Positions 43,220 to 55,523 of a stretch of DNA of 64,000 bases are shown piece after piece (the first letter of the stretch is position 1; the number at the start of each line of letters is the position of its first letter). The translations under genes and the position numbers were made by a program. The notes beneath the pieces are model-generated. The model did not search any database, was not told the DNA's origin, and was given only the letters and a program-made list of their open reading frames with translations. The DNA is from Hermatobates lingyangjiaoensis (taxonomy: Eukaryota > Arthropoda > Insecta > Hemiptera > Hermatobatidae). Where the stretch lies: the NCBI GenBank assembly GCA_026182355.1, contig JAPFBL010000070.1, positions 1,165,501 through 1,229,500 of the forward strand. The letters run 5' to 3'.

Positions 43220-43220
<1 letters not shown>
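41960..43220. other. Unassigned AT-rich DNA
   Basis: No gene or repeat recognised. Confidence 0.5.

Positions 43221-43223
<3 letters not shown>

Positions 43224-43276
<53 letters not shown>
43224..43276. repeat. (TA)n microsatellite
   Basis: An uninterrupted TA tract of about 52 bp; no PLE end adjoins it, unlike most other TA tracts here. Confidence 0.97.
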
Positions 43277-43278
<2 letters not shown>

Positions 43279-43853
43279 TTATTGTGGCATTTAAAATGTA
43301 GTCAATGGTTGGTATGTTAAAGATAGAATATTGAGACATAACCCCTGAATATGGCAAAGAGTTCCAGCCTCGATTTCTTGAAATATACTCGTATTTAGTG
43401 AAGAATTAATAACAAAATTGTACAACAAAACGAATATAAATGACTCTCAAAATGAATATTTAATGTGCAGATTAATAACTAGTGTAAAAGGTCCCGAGTA
43501 CGAAATAGTAGGCCATACTGGAATAACTACGAGAAAGAGAATTAATGCTGTTAAACAGTAACAGTAGTAGACGTTATAGTTTTTACATTAGCAATCGAAA
43601 CATCAAACTTAAAACAAAATGAAAAAGAAAATTCATTCCCAATTTTTGAAAAAGTTTAACATTTATAAGCTATTATTGTTATAATTATTATAATTTTTAA
43701 GAGTAGTCTTTTAGATATTAAAGGCAAGTTTTCAAATGCAGCCAGTGGAATAAGTAGAATAAGGTTTCATTGACAATGCTAGAAAGATTGTTACAGATTT
43801 ACCGTTTAATACCTTCTGGTTTCTTCCCTCTTTTATCTGTTTTGGATGGATCT

Positions 43854-44548
43854 TTATATCATAGGACAAGTTAAATGGGTATAGTCACCTTATATCATAG
43901 GACAAGTTAAATGGGTATAGTCACCTTATATCATAGGACAAGTTAAATGGGTATAGTCACCTTATATCATAGGACAAGTTAAATGGGTATAGTCACCTTA
44001 TATCATAGGACAAGTTAAATGGGTATAGTCACCTTATATCATAGGACAAGTTAAATGGGTATAGTCACCTTATATCATAGGACAAGTTAAATGGGTATAG
44101 TCACCTTATATCATAGGACAAGTTAAATGGGTATAGTCACCTTATATCATAGGACAAGTTAAATGGGTATAGTCACCTTATATCATAGGACAAGTTAAAT
44201 GGGTATAGTCACCTTATATCATAGGACAAGTTAAATGGGTATAGTCACCTTATATCATAGGACAAGTTAAATGGGTATAGTCACCTTATATCATAGGACA
44301 AGTTAAATGGGTATAGTCACCTTATATCATAGGACAAGTTAAATGGGTATAGTCACCTTATATCATAGGACAAGTTAAATGGGTATAGTCACCTTATATC
44401 ATAGGACAAGTTAAATGGGTATAGTCACCTTATATCATAGGACAAGTTAAATGGGTATAGTCACCTTATATCATAGGACAAGTTAAATGGGTATAGTCAC
44501 CTTATATCATAGGACAAGTTAAATGGGTATAGTCACCTTATATCATAG
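43854..44548. repeat. 36-bp satellite, about 19 identical copies
   Basis: The unit begins TTATATCATAGGACAAGTTA and ends GGGTATAGTCACC. I saw no variation between copies, which points to recent expansion or continuing homogenisation (or assembly collapse of a longer array). Unit length is a multiple of three but all plus frames have stops in the unit. Confidence 0.97.
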
Positions 44549-44559
44549 AGCGATTTTTA

Positions 44560-45115
44560 CAGATTATGTTATTTTATATTAACGATATAGATACATATTA
44601 TTTGATGTAGTTATTTTATAGTAGAAGTTTTATAGGTTTAGCTATTGAATATTGTAGAATATGTTTAGTGTAGCTATTCTATATCGTAGTAGAGGTATTT
44701 AGGTTTAGTTATTCTATATAACAGAATAAGTTTAGAGAATTAGTTATTCTGTTACATAGAGGAAGTTTTATATATTGACTTATTGTATATTTTAAAATAT
44801 GTTTACAGATGTATGGTAGTTATTCTATAGAAAAGATATAAGGTTGCATATTCACTACTATTGAGCAGGTGATATATATTCTTTTATTCCATATCATGAA
44901 CGGGTTTTATTTGTTATATATTTTAGATTATAATTTTAGATTATATTATTTTACGTTTAGAATGACGAAACCTAAATACCTCTAATAGAATATAGAATAA
45001 CTACATCCCTAAACATATTCTGCAATATTCAATAGCTAAACCTATAGAACTTCTACTATGAAATAACTACATCAAATAATATATATCTACATCGTTAATA
45101 TAAAATAACAAAGCA
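44560..45115. repeat. Degenerate tandem repeat with inverted ends
   Basis: Variants of TAGTTATTCTATAT..TAGAA..GTTTAG recur. The first 140 bp reappear inverted at 44,964-45,113 with small differences, so the segment could form a long hairpin. It adjoins the 36-bp satellite but shares no unit with it. Confidence 0.75.
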
Positions 45116-45119
45116 TAAA

Positions 45120-48100
45120 ACATATAAGGATTATATAAAAGATTAATAGGCTTTTTTCTTCTATATTATATTATAGGCTTTATATTATTTGTTATTTTAT
45201 ATGATAGAAGATGTTTTATAGGTTTGATTATTTTGTATGATAAAACGAGTTTAATACATTTAGTTATTCTACATTGAAGAGTAGCTTTATTGGTGTAGTT
45301 ATTAAATACCATGATTTTAGGAAGACAATAATAAACCTTCTATTTATTCAGTTGCTGACTTCATATACCACTGAATATAGTATTTTTTTTATATTAGTTT
45401 GTAAGTTGAAATCATTTATTGTCTATTGTTGTCTTTTTAACCCTAAATTTACCATAAAGGACCCTAATTGACTTCTTAATGCTTTACAATCCTTAATAAT
45501 TCTTCTGTTTAGAAGAAACGAGTTTTGAAAACATAACAGGAACATAGAAGTAATCTTACGCATTTCAATTAACTTGAAAGTGAGAATATTATTTGAAGAA
45601 CTAAATATTATGTTCGTAATAACAACTTTAAATAATTAAAAAGTACTCCTCCACAACAGAAAAGTTAAAATAAAAAAAAAAGAACAACCAAATGTTTGGT
45701 AGAATTTAATTTAGGTAAAGTCTTTATTTGGAGTTCGATTTAAATTGTTTTTGTCATTGGACCGCGTTTGCCCTTAAGTGATTTACATCTCTAATTTTCA
45801 ACACTGTAATAGACCTTTTTCTTGAGGGTAGCTTAAATGAAATAGTTAGAGAGATATATGACTGGAATGCTTAGTGGCTACCTCGACAAAGATTCATTGA
45901 GGTGAACTGGAGTCGTTTTAGATTCTCTAATGCTTTACGAAACTATGTCGAGGCATTCCTTATGGTCTCTTGTGAGTTTGCAATTAGCAATATATTCAGA
46001 ACTTTTAACTATATGAAGGAGACACAATTTGAAAAAAAAAAGTAAACCACGTTAATATTAGCTTTGAGAAAGATTCATTTAATTGAATACCTAGATCAGA
46101 TTTCACTTTTCCAAAACAATTTGTTATTTTTTTTTATATTTTTCAAATTCATCACTTTTAAAAACTTTAATAACAGTGATACTTAACAAACTTTAGATCG
46201 AATTCTACTACATTTTTAACATTAGCAGTGATAATGATAATGAATGGATACTGATTGTAAGTTAGCAGGGGAGAAAAAATAATCAAGTAGTTATAACTCT
46301 TGACAGACTGAAGGTAGTACCATGGTTCATGTGACTGCTAAGGCACATAAGATTCAAAGAGTTAGTTAGTAAAACTTGCTTTACTTTTAGATTTCTTTTT
46401 CATGACAATGATTGAAAAGTTCTCTGTCCTCTGTACCCTCAGTGACGACGAGAACATACAGACCCAAGATTGAATTATGTAATGTCCTCCTTAAAGATCT
46501 GCTTAAAATTTTGGTATCTAAACAAATTAATTTCTTTAGATGTATGAATAAATTCATGACTATAATCTCAATGAAAAAATATTCATTAAATAATATAATC
46601 AATAGTGATTATAATTATCACTTTGAAAATTTATTTTTAGCAACTAAATGTAAAATGCTTGAAGTGTTAAACGTATAATGAATTATTTAAACAGGTATTA
46701 ATAAAAACTTTTAGAAGATAGTTTTTTTATGAGAGACAAAGCTTTTCTCAATCCATTTGACGTGCTCTGAAAGAAATATGAACGTCAGACTAGTTTGATG
46801 CTTTATTACGTATTTATCAAATATATCAAACAATTCTTTGATTCTTTTACTAGTTAAACAGTTTGGAGCAGTTTGAATTTTTATATTTTACTGCCTTTTG
46901 TCTCATATACGTATCTACTTAATCAGAGATCGTTAAATATTGTTTGATGATGTGATATTTAAAACTTTTGATCATGTGATAATGATCAAAATAGTGTGAA
47001 AAAATTTCTATCAAATTGAAATATTATCAAATTTTTTTATTTAGACATCGTTAATTATATTTGCGTAAGGTTTTATATGTAATTATCTAAAAAGCAATTT
47101 AAAAAAAACTTCTTCTTTTTGAATAATATTAAACAATAAGATTGTTGAGAAATATGAATACAAAAACAATGAAATGAGTTAGCTCTAAGGGAACTGTATA
47201 CATCCTCTTTAGGTATCTTTAGATTGTGAGGGATATATTTTTGGAAGAAATACTGAGGATTAAGGAACTGAAAATATATAAAATAAATATTAAAATAAAA
47301 AAAAATGTTAATAAAACATAAAACGATATACTTTTACATACGTTTCAATTTTTCGTGTCACCTGATAAGTGTTGTGGAAGATATATAAATCAAATGTGTC
47401 CAAAACACAGTAACAAATTCTGAAGGAGAATAAAATATTTTACTCAGAATAACTCATCTTTGTCAGAGACACTCTAACTGTGGAAGACCAGATGTATTTG
47501 TCAATATATTAGTAATATTTTTGAATTTTTTACTTTAGTTTAAACATTGGTTTTTATTTCACATGTTTACTAGGAAATAATCATCAATGTCTAAATCGCA
47601 ATAAGAAATAATTGACTAACGAAACAAACAGCTGGTCTACATCACTCAAAGTCGGGATATATGTGAAATGAAATGATCATTCTATATGAAGGTATGTCAA
47701 TTTTGTGAAAATTCAAGTTTCAATTATAATTTTTGATTTTTAAAACTGATACAGTTTCTGTTAAATTGGTAAATATTTATTTTTCTTGAGGTCAATGGCT
47801 TTTAGACTGTCCTTACCTTTTATATTTTCTTAAGACTTTCTTAAATATTGTGAGGTTCTGATTTTCAAATAATTCTATTTCATTTTTTTTCCGAATTGGT
47901 CTTTATGAGACCATTAGAAATTCTTTACAAGAAATTTTTCTTCGTAGTTTTTGTACAATTTAAAGTTTCTAGATTAACAAAGACATGTTTCACGTGCCCA
48001 TACTCCATGCACCTTGTTGATGTGTAGATAATAAACTAATACATGAATAGGATAACTATTCACACCTCTAAAACTCCGGAGTAACGTAAACTGAATTTTG

Positions 48101-48235
48101 ATATAACTAAACATAATACCAAACTTGTTGATAATGAATTTAGTTTTGGTTTCATTTTAATGTCTCTACTCTGGAAAAGTTGACAAAACTCATAGATAAT
48201 CAATTAATAATTTTATTCGTTTTAATGTGGCTGGT
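45120..48235. other. Unassigned AT-rich DNA
   Basis: No gene recognised in these 3.1 kb. At 47,565-47,615 a very decayed relative of the PLE-A end (CAATGTCTAAATCGCAATAAG) may be present. Confidence 0.45.
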
Positions 48236-48236
48236 A

Positions 48237-49025
48237 TTACAACTGGGGAAGCTTGAGGAGTAGTTGATGCTTGATTGGAGAGTTGCTTGTCCTGTGGTGA
48301 AGGGGATGCTTGAGAGGTAGTTGATGGTTGGTTGGAGAGTTGCTTGTCCTGTGGTGAAGGGGATGCTTGAGAGGTAGTTGATGGTTGGTTGGAAAGTTGC
48401 TTGTCCTGTGGTGAAGGGGATGCTTGAGAGGTAGTTGATGGTTGGTTGGAGAGTTGCTTGTCCTGTGGTGAAGGGGATGCTTGAGAGGTAGCTGATGGTT
48501 GGTTGGAGAGTTGCTTGTCCTGTGGTGAAGGGGATGCTTGAGAGGTAGTTGATGGTTGGTTGGAGAGTTGCTTGTCCTGTGATGAAGGGGATGCTTGAGG
48601 GGTAGTTGATGGTTGGTTGGAGAGTTGCTTGTCCTGTGGTGAAGGGGATGCTTGAGGGGTAGTTGATGGTTGGTTGGAGAGTTGCTTGTCCTGTGGTGAA
48701 GGGGATGCTTGAGGGGTAGTTGATGGTTGGTTGGAGAGTTGCTTGTCCTGTGGTGAAGGGGATGCTTGAGGGGTAGTTGATGGTTGTTTGGAGAGTTGCT
48801 TGTCCTGTGGTGAAGGGGATGCTTGAGGGTTAGTTGATGGTTGGTTGGAGAGTTGCTTGTCCTGTGGTGAAGGGGATGCTTGACTGTTGGTAGAGAGAGT
48901 GGGCTTGTACTGGTGTTGCTTGCTTGATGGTCAGGAAATGAATGCTTTCTGAGGTGTTGACTGTTTGGAGGTTGGGAAGGGTCCGAGATTGACCAGGTAA
49001 CGAGGTAACCAGATTCATTAGGCAA
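48237..49025 (-). repeat. 57-bp minisatellite inside a 262-codon open frame
   Basis: About 11 copies of a 57-bp (19-codon) unit. The longest minus frame encodes HPLHHRTSNSPTNHQLPLK repeats after a non-repeated lead of about 50 residues (MPNESGYLVTWSISDPSQPP and on). The other two minus frames are also open through the unit: one gives Ser/Thr/Pro-rich TTPQASPSPQDKQLSNQPS, the other YPSSIPFTTGQATLQPTIN. Openness therefore follows from unit length and composition, not necessarily selection. No signal peptide or known domain was seen. A secreted mucin-like product is possible; a plain satellite is the simpler reading. Confidence 0.8.
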
Positions 49026-49029
49026 AGTT

Positions 49030-50660
49030 AGGAGGGCAAGTAAAGCTAAGCCGCCCTAAATCGGCATGTACCGCTAGCCCCAAGAGGGCAGGTACCGTTA
49101 AGATCTGAACAGCATCCAATTTTTTAATTATAAGAAAATTTATGTCATAATAGATTATAGCATAAAGTTATTAAGAACAATCTATCATATTATAATTATT
49201 ATTATTTTACTTATTGTTATTTAACTGAGACCCTTAGGGTATCTGTCATAGTGTGCTTCCCTTTGTCATTTGTAAATAGGAAATTCAGATTTTAAGTTCT
49301 TCAGTTTACATTATAGTTGCCCTTACAAAAGTATCTCTCACTTCTATCTGTTTTAGGTATAATTTACCCAACATCTTTTGCCTCTTAAATGCAATTGCTT
49401 TGTATTCATGTAGAATAATTACTAATGTTTTTCCTCCCTTTCAGACAGCGTCTGCATGGTTGTTAATTACAGCTTGTATAAATGGCAGTTAATAGGAAAA
49501 TATCCTATTCACGTAATATAAATAATAAATAATATAAGTAAAAATTTTACGTATATTATTATATTTTTTTAAAGATTTATTTTCTTTATAAATTTAAGCT
49601 CACTTGAAAATACCTTTTTAGACCCAGCTGTCCTAGTTAAATTCTTCTGATTCCTTCTTTGTTCATTTATAAATTGGATTCTTGAGAAACATAAGGAATT
49701 TTGTGCAGAAAGGCTTCAGACCGCAGAAGGTTTGTTTGGAGAAAACTTTCTCCAACAAGTCCATAGCCTCATGTCCCTTTATTCTCTTGTGTCCAACTTC
49801 CTAAATAGAGTTTACCTTATTTTTCCTAATTTTATTATTAATTATAAACCAGTTCCTCTATATTGATTACTTTATTATTTTACATTTACTAAGGAAGTTT
49901 TCAATCAATGTTATCACGACAATCAATTCATTGCCTCCTGTAAAATATTTTATGAATAGTATTGTGGGATGTTGTGAATTACAAACTTTTTATACATACT
50001 CACCCACTTACTCAAAGGTACGAGTTTCATCAGAAATGAACTTTAGGGACCTCAAAACTTGTAAATTCATCAAAATCTTGAAAGAAATTTTTTTTACTTT
50101 ACTATACGTAAAGTATAGTGATCGTGAAAAAAATTCGATATTATATTTCATCTTTCAGTTTTCAAAAATTTTGAAATGTTTCGGATAATATACTAGTTTT
50201 AGATATATTCATATCGAAAATTTTAAAATTTTACTGCTAGTGTTTTGGTCAATAAAAAAAAAATTCTTAATTCATAAAATATACTATAATGCATCTTTTC
50301 AAAGAAGTAATTTTGGATAAACAGCTCATCCTATTGTTTCTGAACCAGGTTTTTACAATAAGGTATTATATTTAACAGCTGAAAGATCAAATTGAAATTA
50401 TGGATGACCTGCTATATATTTTGGATTTTATTACATTGACTAGTAATATTTTTATTTTCAAGTTGAAAAGATTAGACTTCAAAAACATTTTGAAATGCTT
50501 TGAATGAGCTATTTTGATAATTATAATGAAAATCATAATTGAGTCTTTACAAAGAATACAATGTGGATGTATATTTCAACATGCTACTCCTGTTTTCAAA
50601 CAACATGCTTTCTTGTTTTTTGTCAGTGTTCTTTTAATTCATCGTACTGATTTCAATACT
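49030..50660. other. Mostly unassigned; GC-richer patch and a short shared repeat
   Basis: The first 80 bp are GC-richer, with inverted CCGCTAGCCCC/AGGGCAGGTACC-type pieces, without identity. At 50,096-50,140 the palindromic CTTTACTATACGTAAAG and ATAGTGATCGTGAAAAAA match the start of repeat R-II near 57,690. Nothing else recognised. Confidence 0.5.
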
Positions 50661-50765
50661 TAAATGTTTAAATCATTAGTTGTGCAATCCGTAATTGTAT
50701 GGTATTTACTCATTCTGAGGTAAAATGGATAAACCAATAAAAGTCTCCACACAAATGAAGTTTTA

Positions 50766-50810
50766 TTCAACGCTTTTCGAACACTTTGTGTTCATCATCA
50801 GGAGGACACC
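50766..50810 (-). ncRNA. Hammerhead ribozyme, PLE family D (left)
   Basis: Core CUGAUGA, extra U, stem II GAACAC/GUGUUC with loop AAA, GAAA, stem III AAGCGU (from ACGCGU, one mismatch), site U, stem I UCC/GAA partly mismatched. Core bases are all intact. Confidence 0.82.
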
Positions 50811-50965
50811 AAGGATGTGGTACTGACGGGTTGGTCAAGTGAAAACAACTAGGAGGAAACAGATCTGTTGCGAAAGAGATAAAAATGCCTATCCCCACTC
50901 TTTCGCAACGGATCTGTTTCCTACTAGTTGTTTTCACTTGACCAACCCGTCAGAACCACATCCTT

Positions 50966-51010
50966 GGTGTCTTCCTGATGATGAACACAAAGTGTTCGAA
51001 ATGCGTTGAA
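50966..51010 (+). ncRNA. Hammerhead ribozyme, PLE family D (right)
   Basis: CUGAUGA, U, GAACAC/GUGUUC, GAAA, stem III AUGCGU (one mismatch), site U, stem I UUC/GAA. Catalytic positions are intact. Confidence 0.83.
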
Positions 51011-51069
51011 TAAAACTTCATTTGTGTGGAGACTTTTGTTGGTTTATCCATTTTACCTCAAATGACTTA

Positions 51070-53685
51070 AATATTTGTTGAATCCATAAAAAAACACATT
51101 AACAATCGTAATTATTAATTTTGATGTAATTATGATACAATATGTAAATGCAGCATATATTATATTTTTTTAACTAATTTATGGATTTTTTCCTTTTTTG
51201 CTCTTGCTAATTTTTTTGTTCTTCACTAATGAGTTTGACAATACGTTTCTCGCTAGTCACATTACTTGGTATCACATATCCAAGTAGCACCTATTAATCA
51301 AGCCACACTTAAAACTGAACTTGTGTCATGCACAGGTGTAATTATATTACAGTTATTTAACCAAATCTGTAGGATAATTCAGTGAATGATATAACATCTC
51401 AGTTCGATAAACTCATACTATCTATCGCTTTAAATGGCTAAAACTTATGCAGCATCACATTCAGTTTTTAAGTATGAAATATTTTCCAGTTTTTGCATAT
51501 AAAGTTAACTAGAGAAAATTATTTCAAGTTTATACAAAATATCTTGAAGTTTAATGTTTACATTTGACTCCCAAGAAAATTTAGTAAATTAAATTTCTTT
51601 TTATAGAGTTTGCTATTAGGTTTACTTATAATACAGTTGAGTTTAATTTTTTTAGTAAATCTAAGTATATTTATTAGGTAAAGAAACCAAAAATTGGCTA
51701 TATTTGTCATACTCAAAAATTGTCATGGGAAGTTTTAATTTTTTTTTTCATTATTTAGAGTCAAAGAATTTTTAACATACGTAGCAATATATTCACTCCA
51801 TTTCTATTAAATAGCATGAATACAATTTCTGAATCTTCCACAGCAAAAATTCTACGGTCAGTACGAGTTACGAAGTGGAGACCTCCTGTACAATTGGTGA
51901 CCTCTGTAACAACCCGTTCATCCTGGCACTATTTATTATTCTTTATATACTTATTTTTAATTATAAATCAAAATGGAACTTTCAAAGGACATTACATAAA
52001 GTTATAACAAAAGTAACACAACGCTAGAGACAGGAATAACTCATTTCTATATTTTGATAATTCTCAAAATATGAAAGTGAGTTATTTATGTCTTTGTCTA
52101 TCTTTGAGTTATATTCTTTATAATTTTTACAGCTATACATAACGTTTATTTTTCTAATTCAAATATTTGAAGAAAATATTTTTATAAGAATAATGATTTA
52201 GGTAAGTTTAGTAATTGAAATAAAATATTTATTTTCTAAATTGAGCATTAATTTACAGAAACATGTTTGTAATCTAATTATATGAAAGAGAAGAGATTTT
52301 ATGAAACAATAAAACTGCATTTACTTTACTTCTAGTATTTAGATGTTTAAATATTTAGAGAAGTCTTTAGAAAATAAATTGCAAACCCTGAAAATTCAAT
52401 ATTACCGTTTAATTTAATTTTATAATTTTAAATATGTTTCCCAAGTTTAAAATTTACTGATTTAGTTTTTTAAATAGTAAAAAAATGTTTTACAACTTCA
52501 ATATTTTAATAGATCAAAGTATTAAACTTTAAATCAATTACAGTTTAATCTTTTATTTGTAGCATATTAATATTTGAAATTAATTATTTCCTACTTTTCA
52601 ATTTTACAAATTTTTTTCAAAACTTTTTCAATTTACAAATTTTTGACCAATTATTCAATTCATAATTAATTATACAAATAATTTAACCACATTAAATATA
52701 TAAATTAAAAAATAAAAATTATGTACTTAGTGCAGTATAGAGTCTCACATATATGTATAAGTAAGGTTGATAAATACACCCTGAGATTATGTCGTTATTA
52801 ACATTTTGAGTGAAAGATAATAAGTTGTTCAATTTTCTGTAATAGAGTAAAATACATGAAACCATCTAACATTAAAAGTTGCATGGTAAGCTAGATTAAC
52901 TTCAGGTCTCTTCCAACTTCACGAGCAACTGCATTGTATCTTGTAATGCTTTTAAACCAGTATTGGATAACTATAATCCTCGATTATAGAATATGACACC
53001 GATAAGATAAAACTTACCGTTTATCTGGAAAAAAAGACTGCTTTCCAGATTACAGGTTTAATTTGTTTTTATAATAAAAATTTAAACTTAGTACTTATCA
53101 GTAAGAAAACTTTAGTGAGAAATGACGAATAACAACACATACTCGGTAATAAACTAGCTAATGTTTAATAGAAAAATATATTTAAATGAATTTATAAATG
53201 ATACAATAATAAATAAACAGACTGGTCAGAAAACCAAAATTTCCTATGAAACCCTAATTGGACTTAATAGATGACATGAAAGACTTAAAATACGAACTAA
53301 AGAAGTTATGTTGTACATATTTAAACTGTTATATGATAAAATCAATAGTAGATCTAAGACAAGGTGTAAAAATTGTATTTAAGTAATGGAAGAGTTTTTG
53401 ATGTAGTCCCCATAGGTGATGTCTGTGATTTAGTTAAAGTATGACACTTGTGGAATGAACGAACTTTGAAACTGGTTGAACGTACTATGCAACTTTCGAG
53501 ATAACACGTTTATATTTTTATATAATAATTTTGTAATAATACATGCAGTAATAAAAACATTTATTTAAGTTTTTGGCAACTAAATTACATATGATACATA
53601 TGAAAAATTACATATCTAAATTCTCAGACAATTTCTTTATCAACCCTAAAAAACTTTGACATTGATCAGATCAACATGAGAGGTT
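51070..53685. other. Unassigned AT-rich DNA
   Basis: No gene recognised. A small GC-richer frame near 51,816-51,930 (RSVRVTKWRPPVQLVTSVT) has no known motif. Confidence 0.5.
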
Positions 53686-53689
53686 GACA

Positions 53690-53870
53690 TTGGTTGCAGT
53701 TCAGTGGAACGTGTTTATTCAGACTAGACAATTGTTGAAATTCTCAAATTGTTTTCTTTTAAAAAAATTTCTAATGTAATATTAAGTTTTTCTTTTCAAA
53801 ATTGTCTACGTCCTCCTATGGAAGAGGTTTTAAAAAAAAATTAAATAATATTTTTTAAAGAAAAATACAC
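53690..53870 (+). mobile_element. PLE family C relic
   Basis: Matches the right arm of the 7.2-8.0 kb element: GTTCAGTGGAACGTGTTTATTCA, CAATTGTTGAAAT, TTTCTAATGTAATATTAAG and CCTATGGAAGAGGTTTTAAA. No inverted partner remains. Confidence 0.65.
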
Positions 53871-53874
53871 TCAC

Positions 53875-55095
53875 ACTAGCAGATAAAACTGACTATAAAT
53901 TATGGCTATTCACATGAAGTCAAACAAACATAATTTGTAGCAATTACTATTAATCTAGTAAAATGGTAGCACATCCATAATTCAAACGAGTACCAAATAA
54001 TAAATGAGCGAAACTTTTCAACCCCAGAACTCTGTTAAAAGCAAGAGTATTTAATTTTGAGTGTGGAAAACTGTTGATATTAATGAAGTTGCTCTAAGGG
54101 AATAATATGTAAACAAGTGACAAACGTCTATTTTTCACTTCTACAATTTTTTGAGATTTTGAGATATCAAATAATGTCACAGAGAAAAATGTTTGCAATA
54201 AATTTGAAAGTGTCACGGTTCTCATATTTGTCCTAAAGCATTTTTTAAAAATATATTAATCGAAATATTTTTTTATTTCTTTTTATTTTTATTCCTTATA
54301 AGTTCTACAAATTGATGCACCTGCAAAAACAAAACAATCTAAAAAGATATCTGCGAAAAATCTTTAGAAAGTAATTAGTAATACTACTTTGGTAGTATTA
54401 TTTTTATTTATAATTAAAAAAGTTCCATTTTTTTTATTTTATTAATTATTATTTTTTTGGTAGTATTTTTATTTATATTGTACAAAACAGGGAGTACGGT
54501 CTGTAAAGTAATCCAAAAATTTCCGAAAACGTAACTTCTTTTAGGTGATCCTTGTTTTAAATTATATAATAAATATTTTTACATTAAAACTTTAAGCAAA
54601 AAATCGTTAAGAAATTAGACCTCTACAATTAAAATTGGAGGCCATTCGGCTATTCATATCGTTGAAATAGACACAGACTTGAATATTTAATAAGCGGTGA
54701 AATAGTAGCATCTCCTTAGCTCTGGTGACGTATCTATGTGATGCATGAGGTCTATATTTCATTTCTGTAATCCCTAAGCATTTGATGACAGCAGCTCTTA
54801 TAATTAATCAGCCAAGTAAATAGAGGTAATGGTCTTTGAAATATCAGGTCAGTGCCTCAGACTGCTGTGTTTCAACCATCTTTTAATTACCTTACATACA
54901 TATTGATAAACAGTTTAAGGATGTATAGCCCGTCAAACTATATTAAACAGCTGAAGTTTATAAGAATAATTTACACTTTATTTCTAAAAAAAAAAAAACG
55001 AAATATATCAAATAGCGTCCAGTATTAGAGTAACATTAATAACAAAATACCGTTTTCATATATTTAATAGAGGGACCTATGGCATCAAGTTCATT
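53875..55095. other. Unassigned AT-rich DNA
   Basis: No gene or named repeat recognised. Confidence 0.5.
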
Positions 55096-55193
55096 TATTC
55101 TCATTAGTTGTGCAATCCTTAATTGTGTGGTATTTACTCATTCTGAGGTAAAATAGATAAACAAACAAAAGTCTCCACACAAATGAAGTTTTA

Positions 55194-55237
55194 TTCAACG
55201 CGTTTCAAACACTTTGTGTTCATCATCAGGAAGACAC
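55194..55237 (-). ncRNA. Hammerhead ribozyme, PLE family D (left)
   Basis: CUGAUGA, U, GAACAC/GUGUUU, GAAA, perfect stem III ACGCGU, site U, stem I UUC/GAA. All core bases intact; best preserved of family D apart from one weakened stem II pair. Confidence 0.85.
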
Positions 55238-55479
55238 TATAATAAAAATTATATCTAATCAGTTACAAAATTAGAGTGAAATAATAAAATTCAAGACATA
55301 CCCAAGGATTTGGTGCTGACGGGTTGGTCCAGTGAAAACAACAAGTAGGAAATAGATTCGCTGCGAAAGACATTTCGCCAGCAACATCTTTCGCCCGTCA
55401 GCACCACATCCTTGGGTATGTCTTGAATTTTATTATTTCACTCTAATTTTGTAACTGATTAGATATAATTTGTATTATA

Positions 55480-55523
55480 GTGTCTTCCTGATGATGAACA
55501 AAAAGTGTTCAAAACGCGTTGAA
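55480..55523 (+). ncRNA. Hammerhead ribozyme, PLE family D (right, mutated)
   Basis: CUGAUGA and ACGCGU are intact, but the second core strand reads AAAA rather than GAAA (G12 lost) and stem II has one mismatch. Confidence 0.78.

Larger units (their letters stand above)
50665..51065. mobile_element. PLE family D inverted pair
   Basis: Arms of about 130-190 bp, highly similar, meet near 50,885. The left arm reads outward (minus) as hammerhead, leader GTGTGGAGACTTTTATTGG and an ATG (50,711-50,713) opening MSKYHTITDCTTND. The right arm stops at CCATTTTACCTCA just before the ATG. The inner parts include ACGGGTTGGTCAAGTG. Confidence 0.87.

Noticed and set aside
43854..44548. A possible CRISPR or protein repeat at the 36-bp array
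   Set aside because: There are no spacers, and stops occur in every plus frame of the unit.
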